This document shows, piece by piece, positions 1-7,720 of a DNA stretch of 64,000 bases. A program made the translations under genes and the position numbers. The first letter of the stretch is position 1. Each line of letters opens with the position of its first letter. Under the pieces are notes generated by a model. It was not told the DNA's origin, did not search any database, and was given only the letters and a program-made list of their open reading frames with translations. The stretch is from Vreelandella subterranea (GTDB lineage Bacteria > Pseudomonadota > Gammaproteobacteria > Pseudomonadales > Halomonadaceae). The stretch spans positions 1-64,000 of the forward strand of contig NZ_FOGS01000008.1 of the NCBI RefSeq assembly GCF_900111305.1, in the 5' to 3' direction.

Positions 1-319
1 CTCGTTCTTCTGGCGGGTGATGAGGGGCATCTGCATCTTCTCGTGCTGGCTCTGAAGTGCCAAAAGTACCCATAGATTCATCTGGAGTGCCTGCACCTAA
101 CGCTAATTTTAGTGGAGCCCGAGGATTGTTCCACTCACTATGACGCGCCCTAACGCCTACTATTCCGAGAGTAGCCATGGTGACTGCCGTGTCAGCTACT
201 GATTGTAAGCGCGTAAGAGCTTCACGCACCAAGCAATCGAACGAAGTGCCAGGCTGAGAATTGGGGCTATACACTGCTCTTACATAATGAATTTTCTTAT
301 AGGCTGGTCGACGTGCCAT
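1..319 (-). CDS. Unrecognised partial protein, probable prophage cargo gene
   Basis: An ORF of at least 106 codons, open at the window edge, begins MARRPAYKKIHYVR and contains a mid-region LGIVGVRARHSEWN followed by an acidic, His/Pro-rich stretch. ATG at 319 is preceded by an AGGGA ribosome-binding site 7 bases away. I do not recognise the family. It sits beyond gpG, where Mu-like phages normally carry the protease/scaffold gene, but nothing in it looks like a protease. Its sequence is visibly richer in A+T than the flanking head genes, and a 165-base AT-rich gap with direct repeats lies before it. These are usual signs of an independently expressed accessory (moron) gene. Function unknown; defence or lysogenic conversion is only a guess. 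Confidence 0.6.
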   Translation of the reverse strand, partial: MARRPAYKKIHYVRAVYSPNSQPGTSFDCLVREALTRLQSVADTAVTMATLGIVGVRARHSEWNNPRAPLKLALGAGTPDESMGTFGTSEPAREDADAPHHPPEER

Positions 320-397
320 GAAACGTTCCCTGGATTTTTGATTTGAACCACACTTACATAACGGCAGCTACTTCGTCTATATCAAGCTAAATCAAAA

Positions 398-417
398 TCT
401 AACGCGGGTCTAACGCG
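398..417. repeat. Direct repeat TCTAACGCG x2, 11-bp period, upstream of the cargo gene
   Basis: TCTAACGCG occurs at 398-406 and 409-417, one helical turn apart, in the gap between gpG and the edge gene. An AT-rich stretch containing TATAGA (minus strand, 376-381) lies between it and the gene. This could be an operator for the cargo gene. Related GTCTAA(C/T) words occur at 17877-17883 and 18789-18795 near the prophage control region and end. Confidence 0.35.
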
Positions 418-484
418 CCTTGCGGGGAAAAGTCGGGCCAACGTAGCGGGTAACGTCTTAGCGGCGCTCACAGGGCCGCGTTGA

Positions 485-931
485 TTATTCGCCTAGCGGC
501 TCGCCCAGGTAGTCCAGAAGGGTCTCTATCGCGTTGGTTTCATCGTCGCTTGAGAAGCCCAGCCAGTTACGCTCAGGTATGCCGCGTTCCTCATCGCCAA
601 AGTGCATGCTGGCACCGTAGATACGGTCTGTGCCGTATTCGAGGTAGTCCGGCCCGGCGTCGTAGCGGTTGGTATCGCGCAGGTAGGTGTTGAGTACCAG
701 TATCTCATCCTGACGCCGGGGCTTGCGCTTGCGGTACTCCTCGGACAGCGGCTCCCATGGGTCGCCGCTGGGCGAGACCTGCTGATCAAAGCGTTCTCGG
801 GTAGCGCGGTCCAGGTCTTCGCCAATTGCTGCCATGGCGGGCTGGGCGTCACGGCCGCGTTTGTTGAGCTCGCCCAGGGCGCGCATGACCTTGTCATCGT
901 CAATGCGGAAGTCGAGCTTGATACCTGCCAT
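485..931 (-). CDS. G: Phage virion morphogenesis protein, Mu gpG-like
   Basis: 148 aa, the usual length for the phage virion morphogenesis (tail completion) family. It is recognised by the motif RTRERFDQQ-type helix followed by a D/G-rich WEPLS..Y segment, the LVLNTYLRDT strand and an EYGTD..YGASMHFG segment. It directly follows the MuF-like gene, whose stop overlaps its start by one base, matching the Mu F-G order. In Mu, gpG is a virion assembly factor. Family assignment is confident; the exact role here is inferred from homology. Confidence 0.85.
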   Translation of the reverse strand: MAGIKLDFRIDDDKVMRALGELNKRGRDAQPAMAAIGEDLDRATRERFDQQVSPSGDPWEPLSEEYRKRKPRRQDEILVLNTYLRDTNRYDAGPDYLEYGTDRIYGASMHFGDEERGIPERNWLGFSSDDETNAIETLLDYLGEPLGE

Positions 932-2157
932 TAGTCTGTCTCCTCATCACGGCGGTACAGGCGAACCCCGCGCCGCCAGGCTTCCAGCTCGGCGGCGTTT
1001 TCCAGGCGCTGGCCGGACCAGCCGTCGCGGCCCCAGTCGACCATGAACAAACCTTCCTCGCCGCCTTCCAGTACAAAGCGGGAGAGGTAGCGACGCCGCA
1101 GGCGCGGGCGTTCGCCTTCGATGGTTTCCAGGGCCGTCCAGATTTCGTCCGGCTCGCGTAGTGTGCGGGCTAACGCGCCGAGGTTCTGGCCATCCCCCGG
1201 CAGTAACCAGCCGCCACGTCCATCACGGAACAGATCCTCGCTGATGGGCAGCGACTCCCCAGCGGCATCGGTAAAGCGCCGCACGTCGCCACCGCGCTGG
1301 GTGCCGAAGCGTTCCAGGAACGCATCCACGTAGCGCTCTTCGGGTTGGTCGGCTTCCAGCAGTTCCTCCGCCTCTTCGGCGTAGTCGGGCATGGCGTCTT
1401 GCGCCTGGCGGTTAGGCATTGTTGTGCCGGAACGTGCGCCGGATTGATTGGGGCGTGGGGTAATACCCCTGGCGCGGCCGCTACCGGGGCGGTGGTCAAA
1501 GCCGGGGTCGATGCCCTTCGCAACGCGCACGGTGCGCGGGTTAGGGCCATTCTCGCCAATGGTGCGCTCGACGTACTCGATGTCGGGGCCTCGCTCCGAC
1601 ACGGTGTAGCCCTCGCGCTCCGCCTGCCGACGGCTCACCATGTACTTCTTGCAGCTACAGCCGTAGCCGTTCTGTGGTGTCCAGAAATCCCACCAGGGAT
1701 CATCCAGCGGTACCACGCGGCCATCGTTGGCCAGGTGCGCTGAACGCGGGTTCTCGCTGCCTCCATGCCGGTAAAGCCCAAAGGGCCGAAGGCGGCGCAG
1801 CTCCGGGTCTTCCATCTGGCGCTCACGCCCGGCGGCGTAGCTCTGGCGCAGGTTGGTGTCGTAGATGACGCGCGAACGCCAGCCTCGGTTGCCCTTGTAG
1901 GCCCAGCCGTGGCGCTCGACGATCTGGTCGAAGTCTTTGCGGAAGTCGGCCAGTGTCTTGCCTTCCTCAATCATCAACTGCACCGAGCGCTGGAAGTCCT
2001 CAACGATGGCCTGGCGGCTGGCACCGGCGACCATAAACGCCTGGTCGTTTTCTGCGCCGTACACATCCGACCAGGTGTTGGTAGGGATGGCCACCTTTTC
2101 GCGCATGGCCTCGATCTGTTCGGCAAACGGCAGGGAGCCAAACTCAGCAGCGGGCAT
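931..2157 (-). CDS. F: MuF-like head morphogenesis protein with C-terminal BECR-fold nuclease-like domain
   Basis: 408 aa. The N-terminal ~220 residues are the SPP1 gp7/Mu gpF minor head protein domain: a helical region, then YDTNLRQSYAAGRERQM, RSAHLANDGRVVPLDDPWWDFWTPQNGYGCSCK and a SRRQAEREG segment typical of the family, including the paired CSC. After a Pro/Arg-rich linker (about 225-270) the C-terminal ~130 residues, with EIWTALE, RRRYLSRFVLEGG and RDGWSGQ, resemble the PBECR2 nuclease-like domain known to be fused to MuF proteins. Minor capsid proteins of this type are packaged and may be injected. It overlaps the portal stop and gpG start by one base, so it belongs to one coupled head operon. 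Confidence 0.88.
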   Translation of the reverse strand: MPAAEFGSLPFAEQIEAMREKVAIPTNTWSDVYGAENDQAFMVAGASRQAIVEDFQRSVQLMIEEGKTLADFRKDFDQIVERHGWAYKGNRGWRSRVIYDTNLRQSYAAGRERQMEDPELRRLRPFGLYRHGGSENPRSAHLANDGRVVPLDDPWWDFWTPQNGYGCSCKKYMVSRRQAEREGYTVSERGPDIEYVERTIGENGPNPRTVRVAKGIDPGFDHRPGSGRARGITPRPNQSGARSGTTMPNRQAQDAMPDYAEEAEELLEADQPEERYVDAFLERFGTQRGGDVRRFTDAAGESLPISEDLFRDGRGGWLLPGDGQNLGALARTLREPDEIWTALETIEGERPRLRRRYLSRFVLEGGEEGLFMVDWGRDGWSGQRLENAAELEAWRRGVRLYRRDEETD

Positions 2158-3740
2158 TAGACCCCCTCGACAATGTCATAGCGCCCGGCGAGGTGGGCAG
2201 CGGCCAGGGCTTCGGTCATCACCTCGGCGAAGTCTTCCACGCCCAGCTCGGGAGCCAGCTCGACCAGCCGATCGCGCAGCTCTTCGAGGCTTTCGACTTC
2301 CTCCACCAGCGCCTGGATTTGCTCAACCCATGGCTCAATGGCGGTATCGCCTTCACGCTGTAGTCGCTCCAGCTGCAAGTCGGGAGCGTCGGGTTCTTCG
2401 CTGTCGCCCAAGCGCAGGGCCGCAATTCTCTGGCCTTGAGGCTGTGCCAAACGTAGCGCGCCAACGGGTTTTGGCGCTGCCTTTGGCATCAGTACCTCTT
2501 CGCCTTCGGCGGCTTTCGGGATGCCGCTTTTCTCGTGGAACCACCACATGGGGATCTTCGCGCCCATGTCGACGATGGTCGGAAGGCTCTTGGAGAGGCG
2601 TTCCAGGTCTTCGGTTTCGCCGGTGTCCAGGTAGAAACGCGGCGCGCGGCTGGGCTTCTCAATGCCGAAGTTCAGCGCGGCCATCGGCCACAGGATGTGC
2701 TTGCCGATGCTGCCCGCGTACTGGCGTGCATCGGAACGGATCAGGCTCATTTGCCCACGCTCATGCACATTGCCCAGGGCGTTGGTGTTAGTGCCTTCGC
2801 CGGTGCCGCTGGTGAGCGTGCCGCCCAGGATTGCCTTGGCTTTGGCGCGCTCACACCAGTCCATCATGGCTTTGTACACATCGGCGCGGCCGCTAGCGGC
2901 TTCCAGGAAATCCAGCGACATACCGTCTGGGATGATGCCCGCCGCGTTCTGGCCCAAGCTAACGACGGCGCGCAGCAGTGTGGCTTTCTCTTTTTCAGTC
3001 GCGTTCTTGGGGTACTTACCGATGCGCGCGGGCATGCCGTAGATTTCCAGCAGTTGGGCCAGGTCGCCCAGGGCGTAGTTCTGGAACAGGTATGGCCAAG
3101 CAAGCATGCGGTGTAGGCCCATGCGGGCCACGTACCCGGCCTTGGCGCGGTGGCGGTGCTGAATCCAGCCTAGCGGCCATAGCTCTGCACCCGTGGCGCT
3201 CATGTCGCGCAGCGTGATGCAGTTCTGATCCTCCGGATGCAGGCGGAACCAGGAGTGCGGCCGCAGCGTCGGCTGCTCGATAAAGCGCATCGCGCCATCG
3301 CGGCCCCATGCCAGCTCCAGGTTGGCCCAGCCGTGGCCAATGCCAGTGCCCAAGTCCAGGATCAAGTCTTCCACCTCAATGCCACTGAACACCTCGGCCG
3401 CTTGCTCGGCGGCTTTCTTCTCGCGTGCATCCGCGCCGTCCGGCGGGACGATCTGCCATTCACGCTCTGCGCTTAACTGGCGGCGCTTGCCTAGGTCGGC
3501 CCCGATCTGTGGGTCTTTCTCCTCCATGTCGTCGAACAGCTCGCTTTGAGCCTTCAGGTCGCCTTGCTCGGCGCTTTCCAGAATCTGGTAGAGCTTGTGC
3601 GGGTTCAGCCCCTTGGTGGGGTGCTCGGCAAACTCCCGCTTGAGCTGGCCAACGCGGGAATCGTTGGTTTGCTCTTCGTCGAGTGCCTGACTGCTTTCAT
3701 TGCCAAACAGTTTTTTGATCAGTGCTTTTGGGCTTACCAT
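2157..3740 (-). CDS. Portal protein, Mu gp29-like (DUF935)
   Basis: 527 aa, matching the DUF935 portal family. Recognisable parts are the N-terminal GLNPHKLYQILESAEQGDLKAQSELFDDMEEKD-type region (about residues 43-75), the KRRQLSAEREWQI segment and the central RSDARQYAGSIGKHILWP segment. The protein would form the dodecameric portal ring through which DNA is packed. It lies between the large terminase, with which it overlaps by 7 bases, and the MuF protein, the Mu gene order 28-29-F(30). Confidence 0.9.
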   Translation of the reverse strand: MVSPKALIKKLFGNESSQALDEEQTNDSRVGQLKREFAEHPTKGLNPHKLYQILESAEQGDLKAQSELFDDMEEKDPQIGADLGKRRQLSAEREWQIVPPDGADAREKKAAEQAAEVFSGIEVEDLILDLGTGIGHGWANLELAWGRDGAMRFIEQPTLRPHSWFRLHPEDQNCITLRDMSATGAELWPLGWIQHRHRAKAGYVARMGLHRMLAWPYLFQNYALGDLAQLLEIYGMPARIGKYPKNATEKEKATLLRAVVSLGQNAAGIIPDGMSLDFLEAASGRADVYKAMMDWCERAKAKAILGGTLTSGTGEGTNTNALGNVHERGQMSLIRSDARQYAGSIGKHILWPMAALNFGIEKPSRAPRFYLDTGETEDLERLSKSLPTIVDMGAKIPMWWFHEKSGIPKAAEGEEVLMPKAAPKPVGALRLAQPQGQRIAALRLGDSEEPDAPDLQLERLQREGDTAIEPWVEQIQALVEEVESLEELRDRLVELAPELGVEDFAEVMTEALAAAHLAGRYDIVEGV

Positions 3741-5272
3741 GCGCCGCCTCCTATGCCGAATCCGGTGTGTTCAATGTCGTCGCTGTCGTCATCCTGGCGG
3801 GAAACGCCAGGCAGGGGCGCGGGGGTGAAGTCGATGGGCGCTACGTCCATCATGCTGGCGTAGTAGGCCAGCGCTAACGCAATAGCCGCATCGCCGTGGC
3901 GGTCTTTGCTATCGCCGGTTTTGGCATCGGGTAGCTTGGGCACGCCCTTGATGACCTGAAGGGCACGAAGGTCATCGACCACGTTGCTGTCGCGGGGAAT
4001 GCTGATCAGCTCATCTTCAAACGCAGCCTTGAAGGGCGGCATGTTGTTGAGGTACCAGCTCTGGGAGAGCATGACGACGTCGACAATGCTGCCGTAGCGC
4101 TCGGCCGCCTGCTCGGCCAGGTAGTTACCGTTGCCACGCCCATCCAGCGCGCCGCCTTGTAGCCGTGGTAGGCGATCGGCAATAAAGAACAGCACTTGCT
4201 CTTGCTGCTTGTACGGTACGTTGCGCAGTTCAACCAGGAACGGCACCTGGCGTACTAGCTGTTGAGTGATGGCCATCGGCGCGATGACGGTTAAGTCACC
4301 GCTGCGCCCAAAGTCTTCACCAAAGCAATGAGCCAACTTAGAGTCGAGTTTTTCCAGTACTGGTAGCAGGTGTTCAATGCACCAGGCGTTGATCTCTAGG
4401 GCGCGGTAGTGCTCCGGTACCGCGTTGAACTCGGCACTGCCTTCAAAGCGAACCACGGGGGCATCGACCATGCGCGCTTCGATCATGGCGCGGGAAAGGT
4501 AGGCACCACCGCCCGCTTTGGGCACACAGTAATATTCCTCCAGTGCATCTTCCCGTGTGGCCGTATCGGCCAGCAGGTTGGCTTTCCACTGCTCTTCGGC
4601 TTCCAGGCTCCAGGGCTTGCCACGCACTTGGCAAATACGCTGATACAGCCCTTGCTCGCAAGCGTCATCCAGGGTGATGCGGTGAATGCTATAGCGCTTT
4701 TTACCGGCGCGGCTGTCCTGAATCAACTCATTGAACAGGTTCTCGACGCCGTTGTGCGTACTGATGAGACGCACCTTTGAGCCCCACATGGTGAGGGCGA
4801 GCGCGGCCTTGAGGACCTCGGCCAACTGATCGTGGTGGGCGGCTTCGTCAATGGTGACGTTGCCCTGGCGGCCCCGCATGTTGCTGGGGCGTGAGCTGAG
4901 CGCCTGGATCTTGAAGCCGCTGGAAAAGTGGATAGTGAAGGTGAGGATGTTTTTATCCTCATCTTCGTAAAGTTCTTCCTGGATGTGCGAGGCGGCGCGG
5001 TTGAAAGCCTTGGCCCACATGGCACAGGCATCGATAAACTCGATGGCCATGTCCTTGTTGGAGCCCACATAGAAGTGATTGGTGCCACCGGCGACCTTGG
5101 ACCTACTGGCTGTTAGCACGGCGTCCGCCGCTTCAGCCCAGGTCAAGCCGGTACGGCGACTCTTCTCACCGAGCTTTAGCTCGGAGTCGTCTTCGATCCA
5201 GGCTTGCTGATAGGGCAGCAGAACGGATTCAGGGAGCGCGGATGCAGGCACTGTAGAAGGTGTGGCGGTCAT
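3734..5272 (-). CDS. Terminase large subunit, Mu gp28-like
   Basis: 512 aa ATP-driven DNA packaging motor. The N-terminal ATPase has an atypical Walker A around GEKSRRTGLTWAEA (about residues 35-48) and Walker B NVTIDEAAHHD (about 138-148). The C-terminal nuclease domain begins with HCFGEDFGRSGDLTV, whose acidic residues are expected metal ligands. Length and motifs match Mu gp28. Its ATG overlaps the TGA of a 33-codon ORF (ATGA), pointing to translational coupling with the upstream small terminase block. Confidence 0.92.
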   Translation of the reverse strand: MTATPSTVPASALPESVLLPYQQAWIEDDSELKLGEKSRRTGLTWAEAADAVLTASRSKVAGGTNHFYVGSNKDMAIEFIDACAMWAKAFNRAASHIQEELYEDEDKNILTFTIHFSSGFKIQALSSRPSNMRGRQGNVTIDEAAHHDQLAEVLKAALALTMWGSKVRLISTHNGVENLFNELIQDSRAGKKRYSIHRITLDDACEQGLYQRICQVRGKPWSLEAEEQWKANLLADTATREDALEEYYCVPKAGGGAYLSRAMIEARMVDAPVVRFEGSAEFNAVPEHYRALEINAWCIEHLLPVLEKLDSKLAHCFGEDFGRSGDLTVIAPMAITQQLVRQVPFLVELRNVPYKQQEQVLFFIADRLPRLQGGALDGRGNGNYLAEQAAERYGSIVDVVMLSQSWYLNNMPPFKAAFEDELISIPRDSNVVDDLRALQVIKGVPKLPDAKTGDSKDRHGDAAIALALAYYASMMDVAPIDFTPAPLPGVSRQDDDSDDIEHTGFGIGGGAW

Positions 5273-5370
5273 TTGTTTAATAACCCCCGAACTAGAGCGG
5301 CCACAACAATCGCCCAGCCTAGGCTATCACCAGCCTTCATGATGGCTTCTGCGATGGTAAGTTCATCCAT
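5269..5370 (-). CDS. 33-aa hydrophobic small protein coupled between terminase genes
   Basis: This short ORF reads MDELTIAEAIMKAGDSLGWA and then a hydrophobic IVVAALVRGLL stretch ending in NK. Its ATG overlaps the TAA of the small terminase gene (TAATG), and its TGA overlaps the ATG of the large terminase (ATGA). It therefore fills exactly the only gap in an otherwise overlapping operon. The hydrophobic second half could be a membrane or amphipathic helix. It may be a functional small protein, or serve mainly to couple translation. No family recognised. Confidence 0.6.
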   Translation of the reverse strand: MDELTIAEAIMKAGDSLGWAIVVAALVRGLLNK

Positions 5371-5918
5371 TAGGCAATCCCCAGAATGTCGCGCTTGATA
5401 GCGTCGATGGCGTCTCGGCTCATGCCTTGGGTGGCCATGCTGGTCTCGGCCTTTTCCGCCGCCTCTTTGGCGACTTCCACGCGCAGCTCTTTAGCCCATT
5501 TTTTCTGGCTGAGCGAGACGCGGCCAATATCGGCCAGCGCCTTGGTCACGCTGCCCAGTTGCTTGGCGGCTTTGGCCGGGTCTTCCTCGGCTTTGCGCAT
5601 GGCAATAGAGATTCGCAGCAGTTGGTCTTGCAAGATCCTTGCGGTCGCGTCGATCAGGTGTCCGCTTTCATCCTCGCCCTCGCTAGACATCGCACGGGCC
5701 AGCTCGGTGGTTTTACGCACGTCGCCCATGGCCTCTTCAAACTCCTCTTGAAGATCCTGGCCATAGCGATGCACCGAACTTTTGGAAACGTTATAACCGC
5801 GCTCGCTGAGCCATCCGGCTAACGCTTCATAGCCCTGGAATCCGCTGCTTACTAGCCGCTCATTAAGCTGCTCGCGCACGTCCTGGGGCAGTTCAAACAC
5901 CTTGTTGCGAGGCGGCAT
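5370..5918 (-). CDS. Terminase small subunit, Mu gp27-like (DUF3486)
   Basis: 182 aa. It starts MPPRNKVFELP and has an N-terminal helix-turn-helix (GYEALAGWLSERGYNVSKSSVHRYG, about residues 29-53), followed by a long, charged, largely alpha-helical region to the end, the DUF3486 pattern. The small subunit recognises phage DNA and recruits the large subunit. Its position directly before the terminase large subunit, and after the gp25/gp26-like genes, fits Mu order. Confidence 0.88.
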   Translation of the reverse strand: MPPRNKVFELPQDVREQLNERLVSSGFQGYEALAGWLSERGYNVSKSSVHRYGQDLQEEFEEAMGDVRKTTELARAMSSEGEDESGHLIDATARILQDQLLRISIAMRKAEEDPAKAAKQLGSVTKALADIGRVSLSQKKWAKELRVEVAKEAAEKAETSMATQGMSRDAIDAIKRDILGIA

Positions 5919-5921
5919 GGG

Positions 5922-6221
5922 TTACGCTCCTGGGCGTGGTTTGGCTACGCCGGGTACGTTGGCCAAGCCTTCAGCGCAGTCGGCACCGCGACCGGTCAGT
6001 GTGATCAGCCAACCGGCGCGGGGCTGTTGAACAATCACCAGGTCTTGTTCTTCCAGCCACGCCAGGTCGCCATGCAGCTTGTCGCGGCTGACGATATGGG
6101 CATACGCGCCTTTCAGCTCATCGTTGAGCGAATACTCGTTAGTCGTGAACTGGTTGCGGCGGGCCAGGATGCGCAGGATCGTCAGGCGACGGCCCTCGGT
6201 TTCAAAGTCGTGATAGCTCAT
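5922..6221 (-). CDS. Mu gp26-like winged-helix protein (VpaChn25_0724 family)
   Basis: 99 aa with a small winged-helix/ArsR-like pattern: RRLTILRILARRNQFTTNEYSL, a helical DKLHGDLAWLEEQDLV stretch and a beta-wing WLITLTGRG. Proteins of this kind occupy the gp26 position in Mu-like phages. Their role is unclear; DNA binding is inferred from fold only. Start at 6221 is set by the TAAATG junction with the upstream DUF2730 gene. Confidence 0.75.
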   Translation of the reverse strand: MSYHDFETEGRRLTILRILARRNQFTTNEYSLNDELKGAYAHIVSRDKLHGDLAWLEEQDLVIVQQPRAGWLITLTGRGADCAEGLANVPGVAKPRPGA

Positions 6222-6563
6222 TTATCGTTTCCCTTTTTCCGTCAGCAGGTACTCATGCAGGCGGTTGAGCAGTGCCGTGGTGCTCTGCATCTGGGCGCTA
6301 ATCTGGGCCATGCCTCGGTTCATCTCGGCCAGTTCGCTGCGCAGTGCTTCGATCTCGGTGTAGCCGGGTCGGTTTTCCAGCGTTTGCTCCAGGCTTGAGA
6401 CGTGTTTGTCCACTTCATCAATCCGCTTGTTGACCTGCGTAATGGCAGTGCCAGTGGCGCGTGTTCGATTGGTCCACCACACATATACCGCGACACCGCC
6501 CATTAAGACTGCCTGGGCAATGTCGAAGAACAGCTTGGCGGCCGCCCAGTTGATTAACTCCAT
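6222..6563 (-). CDS. Mu gp25-like membrane-anchored coiled coil (DUF2730)
   Basis: 113 aa. One N-terminal transmembrane segment (about residues 11-30, LFFDIAQAVLMGGVAVYVWW) is followed by a heptad-rich coiled coil through the rest (NKRIDEVDKHVSSLEQTLE and later heptads). This is the DUF2730 architecture found between the lysis module and terminase genes of Mu-like phages. Its position beside the holin suggests a lysis or spanin-like role, but this is not established. Confidence 0.78.
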   Translation of the reverse strand: MELINWAAAKLFFDIAQAVLMGGVAVYVWWTNRTRATGTAITQVNKRIDEVDKHVSSLEQTLENRPGYTEIEALRSELAEMNRGMAQISAQMQSTTALLNRLHEYLLTEKGKR

Positions 6564-6581
6564 GACGTTCCCTTTGGTTGG

Positions 6582-7199
6582 TTACCCGCCAACGCGCTTG
6601 ACGATGGCATCCATAAAGCCCGCCTTGGGCGCTTGGCCTGCTGCCACTTGTTTATCCTGGCTGCGCTTATGCACGTTAATGCCGAGTACGGCCAGGGCGA
6701 TGCTCCATAACCCGAGCAGCGCTGACAGCACGGCACCCAGCGCCCCCACTACCGCGGCCAACTCGCCAGGGGTGCGGAACGCCACCACGCCCAGAATGAC
6801 GGTGAAACCGGTCATCTGGATAAACCAGGCGGCAGCGGTCAGGTACCCATACGTAGGCCGCCAGCGGCGTACATAGGCATCGTTGCTGGCGGCTTCGGCG
6901 CGCATGGTCTTGTTCACTTCGCCTAGGCGCACGGCTTCCGCTTCCAGCACCATGCGGGTGAGTGTTTGCTGGTGTTCGTTTTCAAGCTTTTGAAGCTTGG
7001 CGTTAGCCTCGGGATCGCGTTCGAGCATCTGGGTAATCGATTCGGGATTGGCATCGGTGCCTAGCGCTTTAGCAATCATGCCGATGGCAGCTCCAGTGGC
7101 CGGGGTGCCGATCAACGAACCAAGCAACGGCGCACCCTTTGAGACCGCGCCACTTAGCGCTTCGGTGTCGATATTGCCGAGTAGACCTTTCAGGCTCAT
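6582..7199 (-). CDS. Holin, 3-TM type
   Basis: 205 aa. The family hallmark RRWRPTYGY (about residues 110-118) precedes two or three hydrophobic segments (LTAAAWFIQMTGFTVILGVV, then LAAVVGALGAVLSALLGLWSIALAVL). The N-terminal ~100 residues are Gly/Ala-rich then charged and helical (EHQQTLTRMVLEAEAVRLGE). This matches the GTA-holin 3-TM family. It would make the membrane lesion that releases the neighbouring endolysin, which ends 3 bases before the holin ATG. Confidence 0.82.
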   Translation of the reverse strand: MSLKGLLGNIDTEALSGAVSKGAPLLGSLIGTPATGAAIGMIAKALGTDANPESITQMLERDPEANAKLQKLENEHQQTLTRMVLEAEAVRLGEVNKTMRAEAASNDAYVRRWRPTYGYLTAAAWFIQMTGFTVILGVVAFRTPGELAAVVGALGAVLSALLGLWSIALAVLGINVHKRSQDKQVAAGQAPKAGFMDAIVKRVGG

Positions 7200-7202
7200 T
7201 GC

Positions 7203-7565
7203 TCACCCGCCCCAGCGGGCAGGGCCGCTTGTGCGTGTATCCACGTGGGTGAAGGTGTTGTAGCGGCCAACGCTGGCGTCAGGGTGTTGGGTTTCGATGT
7301 ATTCGGCGACCTCTGCGGGGTCAACGCCCTGAACGCGGATGTCCGCTGCGCGGCCTAGCAGGTGCTGGCTTGCGGTGGCACCGCCTACCTGGCGGTTGTA
7401 GTCAGCGCAGCGGCAGCCGCTGTTAATGGTGACGGGTACGTCAAAGTGGGTGCGGATGTCTTCCAGCAGCACCAGGGTTTCAAGGTCTACGGTATCGAAG
7501 CCGCAGCCGCATTTACACGCGAACTCGCGGCGCTGAAAATGGTTGGAAAGATCGTTGCGGGGCAT
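7203..7565 (-). CDS. Endolysin, peptidase M15 family
   Basis: About 120 aa from MPRNDLSNHFQRREFAC. M15 zinc-peptidase features are visible: INSGCRCADYNRQVGG, SQHLLGRAADIRV (first metal-binding His/Asp region) and FTHVDTR with the last ligand His. The fold cleaves peptide cross-links in peptidoglycan. No signal peptide, so export would depend on the adjacent holin. I chose ATG at 7565 because an AGG lies about 9 bases upstream of it; an upstream ATG at 7580 adds five residues and has no visible Shine-Dalgarno. Confidence 0.85.
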   Translation of the reverse strand: MPRNDLSNHFQRREFACKCGCGFDTVDLETLVLLEDIRTHFDVPVTINSGCRCADYNRQVGGATASQHLLGRAADIRVQGVDPAEVAEYIETQHPDASVGRYNTFTHVDTRTSGPARWGG

Positions 7566-7684
7566 GGGAGTGAGCCTCATTGCATGGGTGGCGAAAGCAC
7601 GTTGCAGTGAGGTTCAGGCTAGAGGGGGTAGGATAGGCGGCGGGAATCAAGCGCTTTAAGAGTTTTGATGGGCCAGAATGCAAA

Positions 7685-7718
7685 CAACCCGCCGTGGCGG
7701 GTTGTGGGTTCTTTTTAT
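7685..7718. terminator. Hairpin terminator after the TPR cargo gene
   Basis: A perfect 9-bp inverted repeat, CAACCCGCC/GGCGGGTTG with a 2-base loop (7685-7704), lies in the 155-base gap between the endolysin and the TPR gene. T-rich sequence follows on the + strand (7711-7718); only a short TTT follows on the minus strand. It would separate the cargo gene from the lysis module. Confidence 0.55.
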
Positions 7719-7720
7719 AT

